Shown piece after piece: positions 49,986-58,912 of a stretch of 64,000 nt of DNA. The notes beneath the pieces are model-generated. The model was not told the DNA's origin and ran no database searches. It saw only the letters and a list, made by a program, of their open reading frames with translations. Numbering within the stretch: the first letter of the stretch is position 1; each line of letters begins with the position of its first letter. The position numbers and the translations under genes are program-made. The stretch comes from JAVVWB01 sp036652335 (GTDB lineage: Bacteria > Synergistota > Synergistia > Synergistales > Synergistaceae), in NCBI GenBank assembly GCA_036652335.1, contig JAVVWB010000003.1:1-64000 (forward strand), given 5' to 3'.

Positions 49986-51737
49986 ATGCAATTTGAGATG
50001 AAGCACCTTACATTACTGTTAGTCCTAGTAATGTCATTATCGTCATTTGTGATACAAAAGATATTTAAAAAATATTTAGAAAGTGACCAATATCATTATC
50101 TTAAAGAGGTTACTATTGTTGGTGTTTGGGCACTGATGGGTATATGGGCTTCAGATGGAGCATTAAGAATAACAATAGCTACTTCTATTATTGCTGCCTG
50201 TATTGGTTTTTGCCAAAAGGTTTTCAAAAATAAAAATTTGAAATTTTTGTATCTTCTGCTTGCGCTAGGCTATTCAATCTGGGGGCCACAAATAACGTTT
50301 ATTGAATTTTCTAATGGTGAATATTACAACTTATCTTATGTAACTTCGATTTTGATTTCAATCATATGGCTTACAATTACCCCATTGTTTCTGCAAGGAC
50401 TAGATGAAACGCCTGGAATTTGTGGCATCTATATTACTTTTACATGGATTTTAATTCTAACAATAGTCCTATTTGGTTCTAGTAACTTTCAAAATTTATC
50501 TTATGTTTTTATATTTGGCTTAATTATTATATTTAGTTTTTGGAGTAGACATTTGCACCCATATAGAAGACTCACAGAACCATTATCTGCCTTATGGGGT
50601 ACATTAATATCTGGGTTGTCTATTTTTGCTATTAGCTCTGGGACAGATTTTTTATCTCTAACTATTTTACCATGTAGTCTGTATGTAATACCTGTTCTAG
50701 ATATTGTTATAAGTATATTTACTGTTATTTTTTTTGAGAATCCAAAAGAAAATTTTATGTTTTATAAAAGTATATTAAAGACAGGTGCTAACCATATAAA
50801 TGCTTTGTTGCGTATGGTGTTCGTATCCTGTATTATCCCTTTATTATTAACATTTGTTTTATATGGAGACTTTTTAGGCTCAAGGATACTTATTATGTAC
50901 TCAAGTATTTTCTTGATAATAATAACTGTATACAAATTACTTTACATCAATGACTCTGTAGATTTTGTAAGAAAACCTAAATTATGGGGAATTGAAGTTG
51001 ATAATATTTCATTGAATTTTGCATTATCAAAAGTTGAAAACTTAATTTTTAAAAATAATAAAGGAAATATAATTGTAACTCCAGATGCTTTAGCGGCTTT
51101 ACGAAGTAGAACTGATAAACTCTATTCAAATATTATAAAAAATGCAGCTTTAGTCCTACCGGATGGAGCTGGATTAATTTTAGCCCTTAAATTACTGGGC
51201 ACACCAATACAAGAAAGAATTCCTGGTGTCGAGTTTACAGAACATTTATGTAAAAAAGCATCTTATGAGGGTTGGGGTGTTTGGTTTTTGGGTGGATTAC
51301 CAGGTATTGCGGAAGACGCAGCAAAAAAACTAAAAGAGAAGTTCCCGTCCTTAATCGTTTCTGGTGTTAGAAATGGTTTTTTTGATGACGGCGATATAAA
51401 CTCAATTTGCAGTGAAATATCTGAAAGTAATGCAAAAATTTTATTCGTAGGATTAGGAGTACCCAAACAAGAGTACTGGTTGTCTGAAAATATCGAAAAG
51501 ACAGGGGTTAATATTGGTATGGGAATTGGAGGGACAATGGATGTCATCTCTGGTAAATTAAATAGAGCTCCTAAAATTTGGCAAATGTTTGGAATGGAAT
51601 GGCTATACAGAGTTATTCAGGAACCTTATAGATGGCGGCGTGTATTAAAACTTCCAATTTTTTTGTTATATGTTTTTCTTACATTATTTCATATGGATTT
51701 TTATAAAGAAACTTTTGATATATCTGAAAACAAATAG
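49986..51737 (+). CDS. Polytopic membrane domain fused to WecG/TagA glycosyltransferase
   Basis: 583 residues. Residues 1-325 hold about ten membrane helices and vaguely resemble MraY/WecA phosphosugar transferases (DxLD-like VIPVLDIV near 240, a DGALR segment near 58), but the Asp and His motifs of active WecA are not clear. Residues 335-560 are a full WecG/TagA/CpsF (GT26) domain: NIIVTPDALAALRSR, LPDGAGLILALKLLG, FLGGLPG and GLGVPKQEYW. It probably adds a second sugar to a lipid-linked intermediate for a surface polymer. Confidence 0.82.
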   Translation: MQFEMKHLTLLLVLVMSLSSFVIQKIFKKYLESDQYHYLKEVTIVGVWALMGIWASDGALRITIATSIIAACIGFCQKVFKNKNLKFLYLLLALGYSIWGPQITFIEFSNGEYYNLSYVTSILISIIWLTITPLFLQGLDETPGICGIYITFTWILILTIVLFGSSNFQNLSYVFIFGLIIIFSFWSRHLHPYRRLTEPLSALWGTLISGLSIFAISSGTDFLSLTILPCSLYVIPVLDIVISIFTVIFFENPKENFMFYKSILKTGANHINALLRMVFVSCIIPLLLTFVLYGDFLGSRILIMYSSIFLIIITVYKLLYINDSVDFVRKPKLWGIEVDNISLNFALSKVENLIFKNNKGNIIVTPDALAALRSRTDKLYSNIIKNAALVLPDGAGLILALKLLGTPIQERIPGVEFTEHLCKKASYEGWGVWFLGGLPGIAEDAAKKLKEKFPSLIVSGVRNGFFDDGDINSICSEISESNAKILFVGLGVPKQEYWLSENIEKTGVNIGMGIGGTMDVISGKLNRAPKIWQMFGMEWLYRVIQEPYRWRRVLKLPIFLLYVFLTLFHMDFYKETFDISENK

Positions 51738-51750
51738 GAGAGTGTCCAAA

Positions 51751-52065
51751 ATGAAAATGGATAAACTATTAAAACAAGCTCAAAAAATGCAAGCACAGAT
51801 GATGCTTGCACAAGAAGAGTTAGAAAAGACAGTTGTAGAAGGCACATCTGGCGGTGGAATGGTTAAGGTTACTGTAAACGGGAATGGCGAGCCCCAAAAG
51901 ATAAGCATATCCCCTGAAGTTGTAGATTCAAATCAAATAGAAATGTTAGAAGACTTAATTTTAACCGCATTTAATGATGCTATAACTAAAAGCAAGACTA
52001 TGGCAGAAAATAAAATGAACTCTGTTTCAGGCGGAATGACTTCTGGATTTCCTGGAATCTTTTAG
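51751..52065 (+). CDS. ybaB: YbaB/EbfC nucleoid-associated protein
   Basis: 104 residues from ATG 51751 with AGGAGAGTGTCCAAA upstream; the longer frame to 51670 is the previous gene's shadow. LLKQAQKMQAQMMLAQEEL, TVNGNGEPQKISI and the Gly/Met-rich end match the family. It sits directly before recR, as in most bacteria. Confidence 0.93.
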   Translation: MKMDKLLKQAQKMQAQMMLAQEELEKTVVEGTSGGGMVKVTVNGNGEPQKISISPEVVDSNQIEMLEDLILTAFNDAITKSKTMAENKMNSVSGGMTSGFPGIF

Positions 52066-52070
52066 TTTAA

Positions 52071-52670
52071 ATGATAAATTTACCAGATCCAATACAAAAA
52101 CTAATTAAACTTTGGAGTAAGTTGCCAGGTATCGGGGAAAAAACAGCTAGAAGAATGGTTTTTTACGTTCTTTCTCAAGATAAACAGTGGATTAAAGATT
52201 TTTCAAAGTCACTGTTAGAAATAGCTGAAAATATTCATCATTGTTCCGAGTGTGGCAATATCACAGATCGAGATCTGTGTACAATTTGTACAGATAAATC
52301 ACGAAATAGTTCAATAATTTGTGTAGTAGAAACAGATGAGGATTGTGTTGCTATTGAACAAGCAGGAATATATAATGGTCTCTATCATGTCCTTGGTGGT
52401 CATATCTCTCCTTTAGAAGATGAAGAATTACCTAAAGATAGCCTAAAAAAATTAATTGAAAGAATTCGTTCTCTTAATATAAAGGAAGTTATCTTGGCAA
52501 CAACACCAAGAATTGAAGGAGACTTGACTGCTTTTACAGTTCAAGAGTACCTAAATGGTGTACCTGTTAAAATATCACGCCTGTCGTATGGGTTACCAGT
52601 AGGTGGATCAATTGGATTTGCAGATAGAGTTACTTTGCATATGGCACTTGAATCTCGCAAAGAAATGTAA
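52071..52670 (+). CDS. recR: Recombination mediator RecR
   Basis: 199 residues: helix-hairpin-helix (LPGIGEKTARRMVFY), four-cysteine zinc site (CSECGN ... CTIC) and Toprim domain (VVETDEDCVAIEQAG ... EGDLTAFT). It acts with RecO/RecF to load RecA on gaps. Confidence 0.95.
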   Translation: MINLPDPIQKLIKLWSKLPGIGEKTARRMVFYVLSQDKQWIKDFSKSLLEIAENIHHCSECGNITDRDLCTICTDKSRNSSIICVVETDEDCVAIEQAGIYNGLYHVLGGHISPLEDEELPKDSLKKLIERIRSLNIKEVILATTPRIEGDLTAFTVQEYLNGVPVKISRLSYGLPVGGSIGFADRVTLHMALESRKEM

Positions 52671-52692
52671 TTGGAGGGGGAGGAACTATATA

Positions 52693-53832
52693 ATGTCTGA
52701 AACAAGCTTATCTACAATAATGAGGCACTTTTTAAAAGTTGTAATGATTTTAATTTTTGGGGGTATTGGGTATCAATTATCAAAAATAGTTGTAGAAAAT
52801 CAGTTTTTCCCATCTTTGACGACAATACATCCTATTTATACATATGTCTTTATTATTATAATATCATCGTTATTTGGATTAATCATTGCTCCTTTATTTT
52901 GGTATTTACTTGTAAAAATATCCCAATTTTTTGAGATAAAATTACAAAATATAAATATTTTTGATTTACTTGCTAGTTTACTTGGCTTAATCATAGGTTT
53001 AATGCTTGCAAATTTAATAGCATTGCCTATGTCAAGGATTCCAGGTAGTATTTCTGTCTATATTTCAATTCTTTTAAACATATCTTTTGGATATTTGGGC
53101 TTGAGATTTTTTTCGAAACGTAGGAAAGATTTTTTTAATCTATTTATAAATTTTAGTGACATTCGGTTAAAATTACCCAAAATTAAAAAACAAGAAAAAA
53201 GTGAAAGTGATTTTAAATATAATGAAGAAGAATTTTCCACAGCAAAAATACTTGATACAAGTGCAATTATTGACGGGCGTATTTTAGATGTAGCAAGAAC
53301 AGGTTTTCTTGAAGGGAAGATTATCTTACCTCGATTTATACTAACAGAATTGCAAAGTATCGCTGATTCTACGGATCCATTGCGTCGTACTAAGGGTAGA
53401 AGAGGACTTTCTGTTGTAGCTGAATTAAAAAAAATAAACAATGTTATAATTGAAATCCCAGAAACAACACTTAAAGAACTTGGAAGAGACAAGGTAGATG
53501 AAGCATTAGTTGTTATGGCAAAGAACCTTAATGGTAGAGTTGTTACTACTGATTATAACTTAAATCAGGTTGCTAATATTGAAGGAGTTTTTGTCCTAAA
53601 TGTAAATGATTTGGCTAACTCACTCAAACCTTTACTATTACCTGGTGAAAACATTGATATAGATATAATCAGACAGGGTAAAGAACATAATCAAGGGGTG
53701 GGATATCTTGATGACGGAACTATGTTGGTTATTGAAGATGGTCAAGACAGCGTAGGTGAACGTGTTACTGTTACAATTACATCAATGTTGCAGACATCAG
53801 CAGGTAGAATGGTTTTTGGGAGAATTAAATAG
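52693..53832 (+). CDS. PIN and TRAM domain membrane protein
   Basis: 379 residues from ATG 52693 with GGAGGGGGAGGAACTATATA upstream. Four hydrophobic segments (about 15-145), then a PIN nuclease-like domain (KILDTSAIIDGRILDVA ... DEALVVMAKN ... VVTTDYNLNQVA), then a TRAM domain (GVGYLDDGTMLVIEDG). Matches the YacL family of Bacillus, a membrane-bound PIN/TRAM protein of uncertain role. The next gene is IspD, a pairing also seen in Bacillus. Confidence 0.92.
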   Translation: MSETSLSTIMRHFLKVVMILIFGGIGYQLSKIVVENQFFPSLTTIHPIYTYVFIIIISSLFGLIIAPLFWYLLVKISQFFEIKLQNINIFDLLASLLGLIIGLMLANLIALPMSRIPGSISVYISILLNISFGYLGLRFFSKRRKDFFNLFINFSDIRLKLPKIKKQEKSESDFKYNEEEFSTAKILDTSAIIDGRILDVARTGFLEGKIILPRFILTELQSIADSTDPLRRTKGRRGLSVVAELKKINNVIIEIPETTLKELGRDKVDEALVVMAKNLNGRVVTTDYNLNQVANIEGVFVLNVNDLANSLKPLLLPGENIDIDIIRQGKEHNQGVGYLDDGTMLVIEDGQDSVGERVTVTITSMLQTSAGRMVFGRIK

Positions 53833-53834
53833 AC

Positions 53835-55007
53835 ATGAATTCTAAGAATAACTTTCTGAACAAAACTTGGTCGTTTATTCTAGTTGCTGCAGGAGCTGGA
53901 GCAAGACTTGGTGGAGAATCAAAACAATTTCGATTTTTAAATGACAAACAAGTTTGGAGATATTCTTTTGACATAGCTCAATCCTTATTATTAAAAGGAT
54001 TTATAGATGAAATAGTAGTTGTTTTTCCTCGAAGTGTAGATATAACTACCTCTAATTTTAAGTTTAAAGATAAAAGAATTAAATTTATATATGGCGGTGA
54101 CACTAGATCTGAATCTGTAAAAAACGGTTTGTCTCTATCTGTTTCCACTAATGTTTTAATACATGATGCCGCACGTCCTTTTTTGACAGAAAAATTATGT
54201 CTAGACCTAATTAATATTGCAAATAAAACAGGGGCGTCTATCCCGATATTAAAAGCAACAGACTCAATTAAAATGTTACATGATGACAATTCTTTATTAC
54301 CTTTAGACAGAAATCTAATTTTTTTAACACAAACACCGCAGTTATTTATTAGAGATAAACTACTTTCAATCATTTGTGACAACAAGGATTCTTATACTGA
54401 TGAGGCTACAATTTGGATTAATCATGGTGAGCCAATTGCTTATAGTAATGGAGAAGAAACTAATTTTAAAATTACCACACAATTGGATTGGGAAAGAGCT
54501 GTATATATGACACAGAAAAATAGAATAATAAGAACTGGTCATGGTTTCGATGTACATCAATTAGTTGAAGGTAGAGATTTAATTTTAGCCGGGATTAAAA
54601 TTAATGAATTTGATAGAGGATTACTAGGACATTCTGACGCAGATATCATAATTCATGCTATAATGGACGCTTTACTTGGAGCAGCGGGTGAGCCAGACAT
54701 AGGCACCCTCTTTCCTTCAAGCGACATAAAATACAAAAATATTTCTAGTGTTGTTCTCATTAAAGAAATAATTGAATTGCTTACTAAAAAAGGTTGGCAT
54801 GTTGAGTGGATTGACGTTACCTTAGTTGCGCAAATTCCAAAGCTTGGTAACCTTATTCCCAAATTTATTGGTAATCTAAATAAATTATTCTCTGATACCA
54901 TTGAGAAAAGACATGTTAATCTAAAAGTAAAATCTGGAGAGAAGTGTGGCAGCGTAGGCCGATGTGAGTCAATGGAGTGTTACGCCGTTGCAACAATATC
55001 GAAATAA
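53835..55007 (+). CDS. ispDF: Bifunctional IspD/IspF (MEP pathway)
   Basis: 390 residues. The IspD part (1-225) has VAAGAGARLGGESKQF and HDAARPFLT. The IspF part (230-390) has GHGFDVHQLVEGRDL, GHSDADIIIHAIMDALLGA and GRCESMECYAVA. The two enzymes, CDP-ME synthase and MECDP synthase, act either side of IspE in isoprenoid synthesis. The ribosome site is weak; it starts two bases after the PIN-TRAM stop. Confidence 0.95.
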   Translation: MNSKNNFLNKTWSFILVAAGAGARLGGESKQFRFLNDKQVWRYSFDIAQSLLLKGFIDEIVVVFPRSVDITTSNFKFKDKRIKFIYGGDTRSESVKNGLSLSVSTNVLIHDAARPFLTEKLCLDLINIANKTGASIPILKATDSIKMLHDDNSLLPLDRNLIFLTQTPQLFIRDKLLSIICDNKDSYTDEATIWINHGEPIAYSNGEETNFKITTQLDWERAVYMTQKNRIIRTGHGFDVHQLVEGRDLILAGIKINEFDRGLLGHSDADIIIHAIMDALLGAAGEPDIGTLFPSSDIKYKNISSVVLIKEIIELLTKKGWHVEWIDVTLVAQIPKLGNLIPKFIGNLNKLFSDTIEKRHVNLKVKSGEKCGSVGRCESMECYAVATISK

Positions 55008-55034
55008 ATAAATTAAAGTGAGGGAGTATATACG

Positions 55035-56519
55035 ATGAATAATTCATTACCTGAAAACAAGTTTGTACCATACCAAGGATTCACTTTTGATGATGTCTTA
55101 TTGGTACCAGGATACAGTGAAGTTGTTCCTGCAACTGTTAATGTTGTAACTAAGCTTACACCGCAAATTACATTAAACTTGCCAATATGTAGCGCAGCTA
55201 TGGATACAGTAACAGAAGCACGTCTAGCTATTGCTTTAGCTCGTGAGGGTGGTATCGGCATATTACACAGAAACCTTTCAATTGAACAACAAACAATTGA
55301 AGTCGATAAAGTAAAGAGATCAGAGTCGGGAGTAATTGTAGATCCGTTTTACAGACATCCTCAAGATTTAATAAGAGATGCAGTTGCATTAATGGAGCAC
55401 TACCATATATCAGGAGTTCCTGTCGTAGACAAGGATATCAAACTTGTTGGAATTATAACAAATAGAGATCTTAGATTTATAACAAATCTAGACCAGCCAA
55501 TATCTAATGTTATGACTAAAGAAAATCTTGTTACAGCTCCACTAGGAACGACGTTGGATGATGCTAAAGCAATACTTATGAATTCTAAGGTTGAAAAACT
55601 TCCTATTGTAGACAATGACGGAGTGTTAAAAGGACTTATTACGATAAAGGATATTTTAAAAGCTAAAGCATTCCCAAATTCAACAAAAGATTCACACGGT
55701 CGTTTACGTGTAGGAGCTGCTGTAGGTGTAGGCGGAGATGTTTTTGATAGAGTCGCTTCTCTAGTCAATGCTGGAGTTGATGTGGTTATCGTTGACACTG
55801 CTCATGGGCATTCCAAAATGGTAATAGATACTGTTAGAAAACTTAGAGAAACCTATCCATCTTTGCCATTGATTGGTGGAAATATTGCTACAAAAGAGGC
55901 CGCAATTGCTCTAATTGAAGCGGGTGCTGATGGCGTTAAAGTCGGAATCGGTCCAGGATCAATCTGCACAACAAGAATTGTTGCTGGTATTGGTGTCCCT
56001 CAGGTAGCAGCTGTAATGAATGTTGCAGAAGCTGCTCATAAACTGGGTAAAACTGTAATAGCAGACGGAGGATTGCGTTATTCTGGTGATATAGTAAAAG
56101 CCCTTGCTGCTGGAGCTGATGTCGCTATGTTAGGTTCAATGTTTGCTGGTACAGAAGAAAGCCCAGGAGAAGCTGTTATCTATAAAGGTAGATCCTTTAA
56201 GAGTTATAGAGGAATGGGTTCATTAGGGGCAATGAAAGCTGGATGTTGTTCAGACAGATATTTCCAAGAGGGTGTTGTTGGAGATAAATTGGTACCAGAA
56301 GGAATTGAAGGAATGGTCCCCCATAAAGGACCGATAGCAGCTGTTGTATATCAAATGGTTGGTGGAATAAGAGCAGGCATGGGCTATGTTGGTGCTAAAG
56401 ATATGAATACTTTGCATGAAAATTCAAAATTTGTTCAAGTGACAGCAGCATCAATGAAAGAAAGTCATCCTCATGATGTTGTTATTACTAAAGAAGCACC
56501 AAATTATTGCGCAGAATAA
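55035..56519 (+). CDS. guaB: Inosine-5'-monophosphate dehydrogenase
   Basis: 494 residues. The (beta/alpha)8 barrel is interrupted by two CBS domains (about 95-210). The catalytic loop is GPGSICTTRIVAGIG with active Cys; SYRGMGSLGAM is the flap. GGGAGTATATACG precedes the ATG. It makes XMP for GTP synthesis. Confidence 0.96.
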   Translation: MNNSLPENKFVPYQGFTFDDVLLVPGYSEVVPATVNVVTKLTPQITLNLPICSAAMDTVTEARLAIALAREGGIGILHRNLSIEQQTIEVDKVKRSESGVIVDPFYRHPQDLIRDAVALMEHYHISGVPVVDKDIKLVGIITNRDLRFITNLDQPISNVMTKENLVTAPLGTTLDDAKAILMNSKVEKLPIVDNDGVLKGLITIKDILKAKAFPNSTKDSHGRLRVGAAVGVGGDVFDRVASLVNAGVDVVIVDTAHGHSKMVIDTVRKLRETYPSLPLIGGNIATKEAAIALIEAGADGVKVGIGPGSICTTRIVAGIGVPQVAAVMNVAEAAHKLGKTVIADGGLRYSGDIVKALAAGADVAMLGSMFAGTEESPGEAVIYKGRSFKSYRGMGSLGAMKAGCCSDRYFQEGVVGDKLVPEGIEGMVPHKGPIAAVVYQMVGGIRAGMGYVGAKDMNTLHENSKFVQVTAASMKESHPHDVVITKEAPNYCAE

Positions 56520-56524
56520 AAGAG

Positions 56525-56552
56525 TTGACATATATAAAAATTAGTATATAAT
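56525..56552 (+). promoter_or_regulatory. tRNA-Val promoter
   Basis: TTGACA (56525-56530), 16 bases, TATAAT (56547-56552): both consensus, 12 bases before the tRNA. Confidence 0.85.
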
Positions 56553-56563
56553 ACTTACCTGTT

Positions 56564-56638
56564 GGGCGGTTAGTTCAGAGGTAGAACGCTACCTTGACAC
56601 GGTAGAGGTCAGAGGTTCAATTCCTCTACCGCCCACCA
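56564..56638 (+). tRNA. tRNA-Val (GAC)
   Basis: 75 bases with encoded CCA. Acceptor GGGCGGT / ACCGCCC, D arm GTTC...GAAC, anticodon stem CTACC / GGTAG with loop TTGACAC (anticodon GAC) and T arm AGAGG-TTCAATT-CCTCT. All stems pair. Confidence 0.97.
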
Positions 56639-56652
56639 TTTTGACTAATAAA

Positions 56653-56690
56653 AATGATGAATTCAGATTTTGAATTCATCATTTTTTTAT
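56653..56690. terminator. Terminator between tRNA-Val and hutI
   Basis: A 13-bp perfect stem AATGATGAATTCA / TGAATTCATCATT with a GATTT loop and flanking A and T runs; it works for both convergent units. Confidence 0.9.
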
Positions 56691-56722
56691 ATTTATAAAA
56701 AATTTAATAAGTTAATTTAACC

Positions 56723-57979
56723 TTATATAACTTTTTCTCCTTTTTTATATACATTTAAAATTGAATTAGAACCAGCATGGTATGCAAGAATAGTTGGAGA
56801 TTCACCATCAAGAACAATGAAATCTGCTTGTTTCCCTATTTCTAAACTACCAACAATATTATTCCTGTTTATTGCGTATGCAGCATTCAAGGTACTAGCA
56901 ACTAATGCTTCGTTTACAGTCATATTCATATTCATAACAGCCAAACCAAATACAAAAGGCATCGATTCACAGAAACAGGACCCTGGATTGCAATCTGTTG
57001 CTAGGGCAACCGGCAAATTACATTGATCTATCATTAGTCTAGCATTTGCGTATTCTTTTTTTAGACTGTATGCTGTTGCTGGAAGTAATACAGCAATTGT
57101 ATTAGCTTGCCCCATAGCTTTTAAGTTATCTATGTTAGCTGCTAATAAGTGTTCTGCCGATGTGACAGCTAATTCTGCTGCAAGACTGGCGCCACCTGTA
57201 TCAAAAACTTCATCTGCGTGAATTTTTGTTTTTAATCCAGCTTTTTCTGCTGCTTGTAGAAGTTTTCTGCTTTCGTCTATAGTGAAGACACCTTTCTCAC
57301 AAAAAACATCACAAAATTCTGCTATATTTTGTTTAAGGACATCTGGAAACATTTCTTTGATAATTAAATCAATAAACCCCTCGTGATTATCCTTATATTC
57401 ACTTGGAACAGCGTGAGCAGCCATAAAAGTTGCAACAATGTCTAGTGGAGTAGTGTCTCTTACTTTTTTTATGGCCGATAGCATTTTTAGTTCTTCTTCT
57501 TTAAATAAACCATAACCACTTTTTATTTCTATTGTTGTAGTACCTGAAGACATGGCTGACAAGACAAGGTCTCTTGTTATAGATACTAGTTTCTCCTCAG
57601 TAGAATTTTTAACAGCATTTACAGATGACAAGATACCGCCATCGTTTTCTAGTATTTCAAGATATGTTGCTCCTTTTAGTCTCATATCAAACTCTGATTC
57701 TCTTCTATTCGCAAAACACATATGTGTATGTGGATCAACAAAACCAGGGATGATTGTTGCACTGCACATATCTATAAGTTCAAAAACTGAATTATTATTT
57801 GTGTTGTTTATTATAAGTTCATCTTTTGTGCCTATGTCAATAATAATTCCGTTACGGACATAAATAGCTGAATTTCTGTACTCTTTAATTATATTTTGGT
57901 CTTTTCCAAAAGAAGGCTTACCTGTATCAATTGGCGTGTATATATTTAGATTATAGAATAATTTGTCTGATGCATTCAT
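56723..57979 (-). CDS. hutI: Imidazolonepropionase
   Basis: 418 residues. VDPHTHMCFANRR is the amidohydrolase metal motif. HADEVFDTGGASLA and ALATDCNPGSCFCESM complete the active site. It opens the imidazolone ring in histidine degradation. Its start overlaps the ftcD stop by 4 bases. hutH-ftcD-hutI are transcribed together; urocanase (hutU) is not in the window. Confidence 0.95.
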   Translation of the reverse strand: MNASDKLFYNLNIYTPIDTGKPSFGKDQNIIKEYRNSAIYVRNGIIIDIGTKDELIINNTNNNSVFELIDMCSATIIPGFVDPHTHMCFANRRESEFDMRLKGATYLEILENDGGILSSVNAVKNSTEEKLVSITRDLVLSAMSSGTTTIEIKSGYGLFKEEELKMLSAIKKVRDTTPLDIVATFMAAHAVPSEYKDNHEGFIDLIIKEMFPDVLKQNIAEFCDVFCEKGVFTIDESRKLLQAAEKAGLKTKIHADEVFDTGGASLAAELAVTSAEHLLAANIDNLKAMGQANTIAVLLPATAYSLKKEYANARLMIDQCNLPVALATDCNPGSCFCESMPFVFGLAVMNMNMTVNEALVASTLNAAYAINRNNIVGSLEIGKQADFIVLDGESPTILAYHAGSNSILNVYKKGEKVI

Positions 57980-58893
57980 TCAAGCTCACGCCCCATAATA
58001 TCTAATAATCTAAGTTCAAGTACCTGATCCATTTTGAAGTCAGTAATTTGCAGATAATAAGCAGCAGATTCAATTAATGCCTGTGCTGGTATCATCCCAT
58101 ATACTTCTGTTTCTAAAACACTAACGCCCCATCGTTTAGCTTCAATTTTTATTAATTCAAGGACTCTATATAGAGAATTTTTTTCATAGTCAACTAGGTT
58201 AAGACTTACTTGTACTATTTTTCTTTCATCTAAAGAAAGTCCAATCCCTTTTACAAAAGCTAATCCTCCAGAAGAAGCTCTAACATTATTGGCAATTTTT
58301 TTAGCAATATCTAGTTCGGATGTATTAAGATTTACATTAAATGCAACCAAAAACTTTCTTGCACCAATTACTGTTGCCCCAGAAGTAGGATGTAGTGAAT
58401 TGCTCCCAACGTCAGGCTTGCGAAGAGGATTGTTTTTGACCTCTTCTTTTAATGTCTCATATTCTCCTTTTCTTATTACTTCTAATTTTTTTCTATTTGG
58501 TATTATTGCTGCGTCTTCATAGTAATAAACTGGGATGTTCGTTTCTTCATAATATCTTTTAGAAAAAGAATGAGCTATATCAACACATTCTTGCATTGAT
58601 ATATTTTTTATAGGTGTAAATGGAACAACATCTATTGCTCCAATGCGTGGATGTGCACCTTGATGAGTGTTCATATTAATATTTATTTGAGCAATTTTTG
58701 CCGCTTCAATTAGAGAATCCTGTATTGGTTGTGGTGCTCCAATTAAACTTATTACAAGTCTATTATGGTCCTCGTCTGCTCTATAGTCTAGAAGATAAAC
58801 ACCTTTCTTATTTTTAAAACAGGAGACTATGTCTTCAATAATATCTTTTCTTCTACCTTCGCTAAAATTCGGGACACATTCAATAATTTGCAT
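57976..58893 (-). CDS. ftcD: Glutamate formimidoyltransferase
   Basis: 305 residues, the formiminotransferase part only; no cyclodeaminase domain. IIECVPNFSEGRR, THQGAHPRIGAIDVVPF and ARKFLVAFNVNL are diagnostic. It transfers the formimino group to tetrahydrofolate, so histidine breakdown feeds one-carbon metabolism. It lies between hutH and hutI. GGAGAAAATAAT precedes the start. Confidence 0.94.
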   Translation of the reverse strand: MQIIECVPNFSEGRRKDIIEDIVSCFKNKKGVYLLDYRADEDHNRLVISLIGAPQPIQDSLIEAAKIAQININMNTHQGAHPRIGAIDVVPFTPIKNISMQECVDIAHSFSKRYYEETNIPVYYYEDAAIIPNRKKLEVIRKGEYETLKEEVKNNPLRKPDVGSNSLHPTSGATVIGARKFLVAFNVNLNTSELDIAKKIANNVRASSGGLAFVKGIGLSLDERKIVQVSLNLVDYEKNSLYRVLELIKIEAKRWGVSVLETEVYGMIPAQALIESAAYYLQITDFKMDQVLELRLLDIMGRELE

Positions 58894-58912
58894 TATTATT
58901 TTCTCCTTTATA

